A stretch of 64,000 nucleotides of DNA from Pilaira anomala (lineage: Eukaryota > Mucoromycota > Mucoromycetes > Mucorales > Mucoraceae): the NCBI GenBank assembly GCA_025716855.1, contig JAIXMQ010000022.1:62001-126000 (forward strand). The letters are read 5' to 3'. Position numbers and translations under genes: made by a program. Position 1 is the stretch's first letter. Every line of letters starts with the position of its first letter. Shown here piece by piece: positions 57,919 through 64,000 of this stretch. The notes under the pieces were generated by a model, which saw nothing but the letters and a program-made list of their open reading frames with translations, had not been told where the DNA came from and ran no database searches.

Positions 57919-58895
57919 AGAGAGTTGTGGGGACTTTTTTTATTCACGAAATCGGAGTAGTAAAACTGACGTTACATTTCGAAACTTCGAAATTACCAAA
58001 ATGGAAATGGTCAAAAGTTGCAGTACGATACTCATACCTAATATCTCTTTTCTCTTTTCATACCATCAAATACTACCTCCTCTTAATAAAAATGTCTACC
58101 CATAACCTTTTAAATATTGCCGAGATCTTGACGGAGAGATTAATTAACCTCATTGAAAAAGAATCAGAAAATGAAGACGATTATTCACTCGATTTGGTCG
58201 CAATCACAGAGCCTATGCCGTGCACAATCATCGCCAGAGGTTAGACTTTGTTTCCTTGGACGACGATTTGTGTAAGTACTTGTTTCGTTCTACGTAGGCA
58301 GATATAAAGAGAATAGCCTGACAAAATCTCTTTTAGAAGCAACTCGTCTCAAAGTTTTACAATGAATCGAGACTATGCTTTAGCTATTATGCTTAGACGT
58401 TTAGCATATCCATCAAGACTGACTGATTTAGAATTGATTTTTAACATAGCATATGCAACAATTGGGATGATTTTTAACTAGATGATAGAGCGCTATTGTA
58501 TAGCAGATTTGAACAAGGACTTAGGCTCAATAGAACTTTGTTGGTGTTGTTGCTGTTGTTGACAGATAAGTCTGCGTTGAGGAAGTCGTAAGTATTGTTA
58601 GACATTTGAAATATTGTTATGTATACAGAAGAAGAAATAAATAAACCATAATGCTTTTTTAAAGCTCTTAAAACCATGACAATGACATGATGTATGTATG
58701 TACATAGCACTAAAATCAAGAAATATGACAAATAGTTGTATGTGATTGGATAAAATATTTCGTGAATAACGAGCTTTTATTCACAGAATTTTCGAGGATA
58801 ACTCGACGTTATTCACGAAATGTGGTGTAACGTGTGACCACGATTTCCTTTTTTAATAAATTTCGTGAGTAAATAACCAGCTCCCACAACTCTCT
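57919..58895 (+). mobile_element. Relic DDE transposon with terminal inverted repeats
   Basis: Ends AGAGAGTTGTGGGG (from 57919) and CTCCCACAACTCTCT (to 58895) are inverted repeats, with further subterminal inverted similarity around TTATTCACGAAAT (about 57941) and ATTTCGTGAGTAAATAA (about 58858). ATT flanks both ends (57916-57918, 58896-58898), consistent with a 3-bp target duplication as in PIF/Harbinger elements, though their usual target is TWA. An internal hairpin TTTCGTGAATAACG / CGTTATTCACGAAA lies at about 58757-58820. It encloses a broken transposase N-terminus. Confidence 0.6.
58092..58560 (+). pseudogene. PIF/Harbinger-like DDE transposase N-terminal fossil
   Basis: Pieces in order: an ATG-led frame (58092-58244: MSTHNLLNIAEILTERLINL), then LDFVSLDDDLCKYLFRST in another frame, ADIKRIA after a stop, SFTMNRDYALAIMLRRLAYP with SRLTDLELIFNIAYATIGMIFN, and, after an in-frame TAG, MIERYCIADLN. 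The order 'lF R... L..LLRRLAYP.R..dL...F......i..ifn...' is the N-terminal signature of fungal Harbinger-type DDE transposases. Several stops and frame changes mark it dead, and the catalytic DDE part is absent. Confidence 0.6.
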
Positions 58896-58974
58896 ATTAA
58901 ATACCATCAACTTTGATTTTCTAATACAGGAAGCTTTTCATCATCCATCCTTTTTTTTTTCTATTTCATCTATT
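58896..58974. other. Short spacer between relic transposon and foldback copy 3
   Basis: Pyrimidine-rich, nothing recognised. Confidence 0.4.
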
Positions 58975-61260
58975 TTTTTTTTTACAAAAAAATAACGCTT
59001 TTAATACTACAATTACATTACAATAGCAAGGCTACTGTAACATCTTATCTGTTTACTGATTTTCATTAGTCTCTTGATAAAGAAAAATGAAATACTATAG
59101 ACAAAATTTTTTTCTTGTAGTGAAAAAACATTGAGCCAATCAAATCATTGGAAAAGGGGGAAAAAGTTTATTTTTAGGCAAAAATCAGCAGGTCCCCCCT
59201 TTGATTTTTTTCGAAAATTAGAAATATGTATACATCTTGACATTGAAAAGGTTTTAAAGCTTGGATTTTTGACGATATATGTAGAATTTGACACTCTTTT
59301 CAATGATGTAAAAATCAAAGTAAAACAGCAACAAATATTAATAGGTATTATAAAAAAACGATATACAGTTTTTGTTAGGGCAAGTATATTTTCTACATAA
59401 AAAGTAATAATTCTAAATCAATAGAAAGATGTGCCTTCAAATTATGCATCGATTGTATATTATATTGTATAATAGAATAGGTGAAATAAAAGACTTTAAT
59501 TTGAAAAGAAAGAAATTTGGACCCAAATCTCAATTTTTAGGTCCAAAAAACAGGAAAAAAACCAAATCAGGATACAGACGTATTTTGTTAGATAATGTTA
59601 TTATCCAAAGATGTAGAATCTAAAAACTAAGATTTCTATGCATTTAGATTTATTATCTTGTATATAAAAAATATACATGTCTTAATAGAAGCTGTGCTTT
59701 TTCGCAATGACTATTAGACTTTATAATTATGTTACTTTGATTTTTACACCATTCGAAAGAGCGTCAAATTCTACCTTAGACATCAATAAAAAGCTAAGCG
59801 TTAAAACCATTTAAATACAAAGATATATCTGCATTTCTAATTTTTATTTTTTTTTATGCTGTGAAAAAAAATCCATTTTTTAGAAAAATTTGCTAGTCCC
59901 CCCCTATGGATTTTTTCAAAATTCAGAAATATCCATACATCTTTAGATTAAAAAGGTTTTAAAGCTTGGCCTTTTAATGACACATGTAGAATTTTACGCT
60001 CTTTCTAATGATGTAAAAATCAAAGCTAAGTAATAATAATAATTTATGTTTATTGTCAGAAAACGAAATAACGTTTTTGTTAGGGCAAGTATATTTTGCA
60101 CATCTAAAAATATACTTTTAGAAATATAGAAAGATGCGCCTTTAAATTCTGCACTTTCTGTATATCATATTGCTTAATAAAATAGTTGATTTAGAGGGAC
60201 CTCACTTTGACAAGAAGGTATTTTTTGTCAAAATTTCAATTTCTGGGACTGAAAAACGAGGTGTATGTAGACCATGCTACATGCACTCTCCATTTGTAGT
60301 GCATGTAAGGAAAACAGTTTTTGTTAGAGAAAGTATATTTTTTACATATAAAAAAATACATCTTTGTATACAATCATCTGCCCATCTAAATTTAGAATTT
60401 TCTGGATATAGTATTGTATAATAGAATAGTTAATATTGAAGGACTTTACTTTGACATGAAAGGTTTTCTGGGCTTAAATATGTGGTGTGTGTAGATTCTA
60501 TGAGGTGCGCTTAGTGACTCTAAATTTACTAAACACAGCCTAAATTTTAAGCCTTGGAAATTTTTTATGTCAAAGTAAAGTCCTTCAATATAAACTATTC
60601 TATTATACAATATTATATCCAAAAAATTTTAAATTTAGATGGGCAGATATCGCCATACAAAGATATATTCTTTTATATGTAAAAAATATACTTTCTCTAA
60701 CAAAAACTATTTTCCTTACATCCTCTACAAATGGAGAGTGCGTGTAGCATAGTCTACACACACCTCGTTTTTCAGTCCCAGAAATTGAAATTTTGACAAA
60801 AAATACCTCTAAATCAACTATTTCATTAAACAATATGATATACAGAAAGTGCAGAATTTGAAGGCGCATCTTTCTATATTTTTAAAAGTATATGTTTAGA
60901 TATGCAAAATATATTTGCCTTAACTAAACCTGTATATTTCTTTTATCACAATAACCATTAATATTTGTAATTATTTTATTTTGATTTTTATATCATTCGA
61001 AAGAGCGCAAAATTCTACATATATCGTTAAAAAGCTAAGCTTTAAAAAAAATTATATGAAAAAATGCAAAGGTTGATTTTTCCGAAAAATGTAGTTTTTT
61101 TTTACCTTTTCAGATGATTTGATTGGCTGGAATCTTTTTCCCGCTATAAAAAAAAAGTGTTATCTTTTTCTTAATAAAAAAAAAAAAGAACCAGTGAAGG
61201 TCAGTAAACACGTAGCGTAGCTTTGCTACCGTAATACAATGATAGTTTGGAGGGGGGGAA
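58975..61260. repeat. Foldback repeat element, copy 3 (most complete)
   Basis: Forward about 59010-59640, reverse about 59640-59870, forward about 59880-60500, centre about 60460-60550, reverse about 60540-61250. The right end (about 61205-61245), read on the minus strand, gives ATTACGGTAGCAAAGCTACG and GTTTACTG, matching the left ends of all copies, so the element has long inverted termini. The outer GCCAATCAAATCAT...GGAAAAGG block occurs at about 59132 and, inverted, at about 61100-61125. Small frames inside (60170-60421 plus, 60603-60869 minus) encode the same peptide type because they are the same module in opposite orientation. Confidence 0.85.
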
Positions 61261-61327
61261 ATGTACGTGTGACGTCGGTATAAATACAAAAGTGGCAGTG
61301 AGACAAGAAAAAAAAGAAATAACATTT

Positions 61328-63024
61328 TTATTTTTGAGAGGTCTTTTTTGAAATCATTGAAATCATTCTATTACCGACAATAGTACTTTCAGCAAATTGG
61401 TCTCTGAAGAAATCAGCAGTTTCTTCAAACCGTTTTTGATAACCCTCCATACTTCCTAATGAAACCGATTCGGCCCAACCTCTTGCACAAGTCACGAATT
61501 CCATATCATCGGGTCTAATTTCTTTACGGTATAATGCAGCATTAATCGCTTCATCCAACATGACAGAATTACGGAATAAATATTCAGTAATACCCCTATA
61601 AAAAAAAAAGAAATGAGTTACATATATATATATATACATCTATCTATCGTAACTTACATCCACATTCTAAATAAAGGAGTTTGACAAACCATATGCTCAT
61701 AAGGGTTTAACCCTAATTGATGCCAACAATCGACCATAGCCAATAAAGAAAGATGCGAATTAGGTTGTTTCTTTTCTTTTGGTATCTTGGATAATGAAAA
61801 TTCATCCAAGATAGTATCATCTAAAAGGATAGGTACATGATCCTTTTGTAAGCCACCAAATACAAATTCACCTGCTTTTTTAATTCTTGCACGAAATTCA
61901 TCTTCTTTTTCTTGAATCATGAGTTTAAATAAATCGGCTACACATTTAGCGTATTGTGTGATTTGAACTTTAGCGATTGGGTTCATGATGGCAAGACCGG
62001 CGTAGACGTGCCATTTATTACTATAGATACGTAATGCTACATTGACTTTGACATTTTCAATACCGCCTACAAAATGAGGTAATAACCACTGTATATATAT
62101 ATATATATATATATTTATTAATATCCCCAATTCAATCCATTTTTTTTTTTTTGGAGACTTACAGGAAATTGAGCATTGGCTCTCCAGGCACTACCCATAG
62201 TTAAAAATGCAGCATGTGTTACTGCTTGTGTATCTGCTGTAATACGATCATGTTCATCTGCAGTTAATTGGGCCATATTTGATTTGAAACAAGATAATAA
62301 TTTAAGGACTAACTCTAATTTTTCAGGAGAGCTACGATGAGGAATGACAATTAATGGTTGACCGGTAGGATCTACACCGGGTCCATGCATTGAATGACAT
62401 GAAATGATATCTACATCGGAAGGTAAATATTTCTCTAATGCTTCAATTTCAGGTTTCTTGACTGATGTCTAAACAGAATAATATAAGAAATTTGGATGTT
62501 GATTTTTTTTTATATATGTATTCGTTACCTGTCCACCCACAATTGCACCCATTTTAGTAGCTGAATATAAAAAAAAATGATGACACATAATGAGTTTTTT
62601 TTTTCCCGCTTTTTTTCGTTAGATGCTTACCAGGACCGTATTGCTTTACAACTGCATTAATGTATTCTGCTTCTACTGCATACATGATCCAGTCACAACG
62701 TCTAGAGATATGAAATCCATCAGGTACTACATTGATATCGGATCCTATTTATATAATTAAGTACTTCTTGCTCTTGTGAGAAAAAAAAATTACACACAAA
62801 CCTTCAAAGTCTTTTTTTAAACTTTCATATTTCTCAGGTAGATCGCAAACGTAAACACTTTTTTTTTGTAAATGTCAATACAGAATAATAATAATAAAAA
62901 AAAAGGGCGCGCAAAAGACTTACTGTTTCCAACCTGCTTTAGAAAAGGTTTGGGCATAAAAGCGACCCATGCCACCTGCACCAATAATACCAATCTGGAT
63001 CGTTTCTTTTTCTTTTTCGTACAT
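61328..63024 (-). CDS. TYR1: Prephenate dehydrogenase (tyrosine biosynthesis)
   Basis: Seven exons: 63024-62924, 62857-62802, 62744-62631, 62560-62529, 62468-62163, 62088-61658, 61595-61328, 435 aa, the usual fungal length. The N-terminal Rossmann motif is IQIGIIGAGGMGRFYAQTFS (GxGxxG). Then CDWIMYAVEAEYINAVVK, GAIVGGQTSVKKPEIEALE, SCHSMHGPGVDP (catalytic His region conserved in the family) and a helical dimerisation domain (WRANAQF, ARGWAESVSLGSM). It converts prephenate to 4-hydroxyphenylpyruvate with NAD(P)+, the dedicated step to tyrosine in the cytosol. The 3' end lies only about 70 bp from foldback copy 3. Confidence 0.93.
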
Positions 63025-63195
63025 TGTTTTTGAAAGAAAAAGCGTATATATTTTTTAAGGGCGACTTACTTTTTTTTTTTTTTTTTTTTTTTTTACAATT
63101 GGAACTTGTTTAATCTCAGAAGAAATGACAATTATTCACAGACTGTTTGCTTTATTATAAAAAGATTAAATCATTTTTATTTTTTATTGATAGAT

Positions 63196-63943
63196 TTACA
63201 ATTCCTTCTTTGAACGAGATTGCTTATTAGGATTAGAAGGAAACCATGGAATGAAACGACTGACGGATCGTCGATACTTTAAATACTCTGGGTATTTTTC
63301 AGACGAAATTTTCTAAAAAAAAAAAAAAAAATGAAAAAGTCAAATTCCAGTTTTTTGATTTTACTTCTTTACGTAACAACTCTTTACCTCTGTTAACCAT
63401 GTACTACCCTGAAACAAACCTGTCAAGACAATAGGACCTCCAATTGTCCAATTAATTAAATCAGCACACGTCAAGGATCCACCCTTTGCAGCTTCTTGAA
63501 CAGCCGAAACGGAGAAGAGATAAATGACCCACCAAATAGACATTTCAGCAAAGAAGTTAGCATGTCGACTATACTGAAATAAACCCGAGTGCCACAAGAA
63601 ACCAAGTTTGTAATCACCCGTTAATTGTCCTGGCTTTAAATGGTTTAATAATGCATACTTTTCAGTCTGAAAAACGTATTGTTGTTCATCGGCTACAGTT
63701 TCAATAAACAATAATGTCAAGTGGGATACGATAGCTAAATAGTCCAATGTGGTTAATGCACGTGTGGTTGTTACGGAAGTAAGTAGATTGGTCATATATA
63801 ATGGTGTGACCATTAAGAGTAAAAGGTAGTCTTGAAAGGGTGCAATGAATATAATATTGAGTAATCCCATCAAGACTGGACCAAGCTTTTCTCGAAGGTA
63901 AGGGTATCTGTAGTCTTGACCTGACCAATAATAACCTCCCTTT
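63196..63943 (-). CDS. DUF1295/steroid 5-alpha-reductase-like membrane protein (3' part)
   Basis: Two exons visible (63943-63388 and 63312-63196). The coding sequence continues upstream beyond the window, since the first visible exon begins at an acceptor (CAATAG) and has no ATG. Visible motifs: GGYYWSGQDYRYPYLREKLG, several membrane helices (MGLLNIIFIAPFQDYLLLLM), then KLGFLWHSGLFQYSRHANFF and AEMSIWWVIYLFSVSA, and STWLTEKISSEKYPEYLKYR. The RHxNFFxEMxxWW segment is the NADPH-binding signature of DUF1295 (PF06966), related to steroid 5-alpha-reductases and isoprenylcysteine methyltransferases. Substrate unknown; ER membrane expected. Confidence 0.85.
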
Positions 63944-64000
63944 CTATTGTTTTGTATTTGTTAATTGTGTTTGTTTCACCTTTTGTTATAAATAAAACGT

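Overview
The window is eukaryotic and looks like an early-diverging filamentous fungus of the Mucoromycota, probably Mucorales. The sequence is very AT-rich. Genes are broken by many short GT-AG introns (about 50-90 nt), and homopolymer A/T tracts are abundant, several over 40 nt. A CotH-domain secreted protein, clustered CsbD-like stress proteins, a choice-of-anchor-A type secreted protein and a Dickkopf-like cysteine-rich membrane protein fit that lineage. No rRNA, tRNA or CRISPR was recognised by eye. Exon structures were built by hand from splice signals and reading-frame continuity. In each multi-exon model the summed exon lengths keep the frame, but the models are inferences rather than transcript evidence.

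Layout. 1-7.2 kb (minus): an Sds3-like subunit of the Sin3/Rpd3L histone deacetylase complex, a single-pass cysteine-rich protein, and two low-complexity proteins, one with a PB1-like N-terminus. 8.2-11.3 kb (plus): a secreted choice-of-anchor-A type protein with nine 13-residue repeats, and an acidic orphan. 12.8-18.1 kb: three CsbD-like genes. Two of them encode identical proteins and sit on the arms of a roughly 0.67 kb inverted repeat; the third is diverged. All three share a promoter block with a CRE-like TGACGTA box and a TATA box. A decayed PIF1/Helitron-type helicase lies between copies two and three. 18.3-25.7 kb (minus): an M13 metallopeptidase without an evident signal or anchor, an orphan, and an eight-repeat PUF RNA-binding protein with a tandemly duplicated 5' exon. 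27.6-36.1 kb: GINS subunit Psf3, a membrane GNAT, a DH-domain RhoGEF and an AAAP amino-acid transporter. 36.1-40.4 kb is a gene desert. 40.4-51.2 kb: a secreted subtilase, a multipass membrane protein, a CotH-domain protein, the mitochondrial import-motor subunit Pam16, and a VAMP7-type R-SNARE.

51.6-61.3 kb is a block without convincing host genes. It holds three related copies of a large nested foldback repeat (F-R-F-centre-R) plus a relic DDE (PIF/Harbinger-like) transposon with short terminal inverted repeats. 61.3-64 kb (minus): prephenate dehydrogenase, then the 3' part of a DUF1295/steroid-reductase-like membrane protein that runs off the window.

The host genes look like ordinary housekeeping, secretion and trafficking functions rather than one pathway. 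The least ordinary features are the palindromic CsbD locus with its shared promoter and the foldback repeat family.
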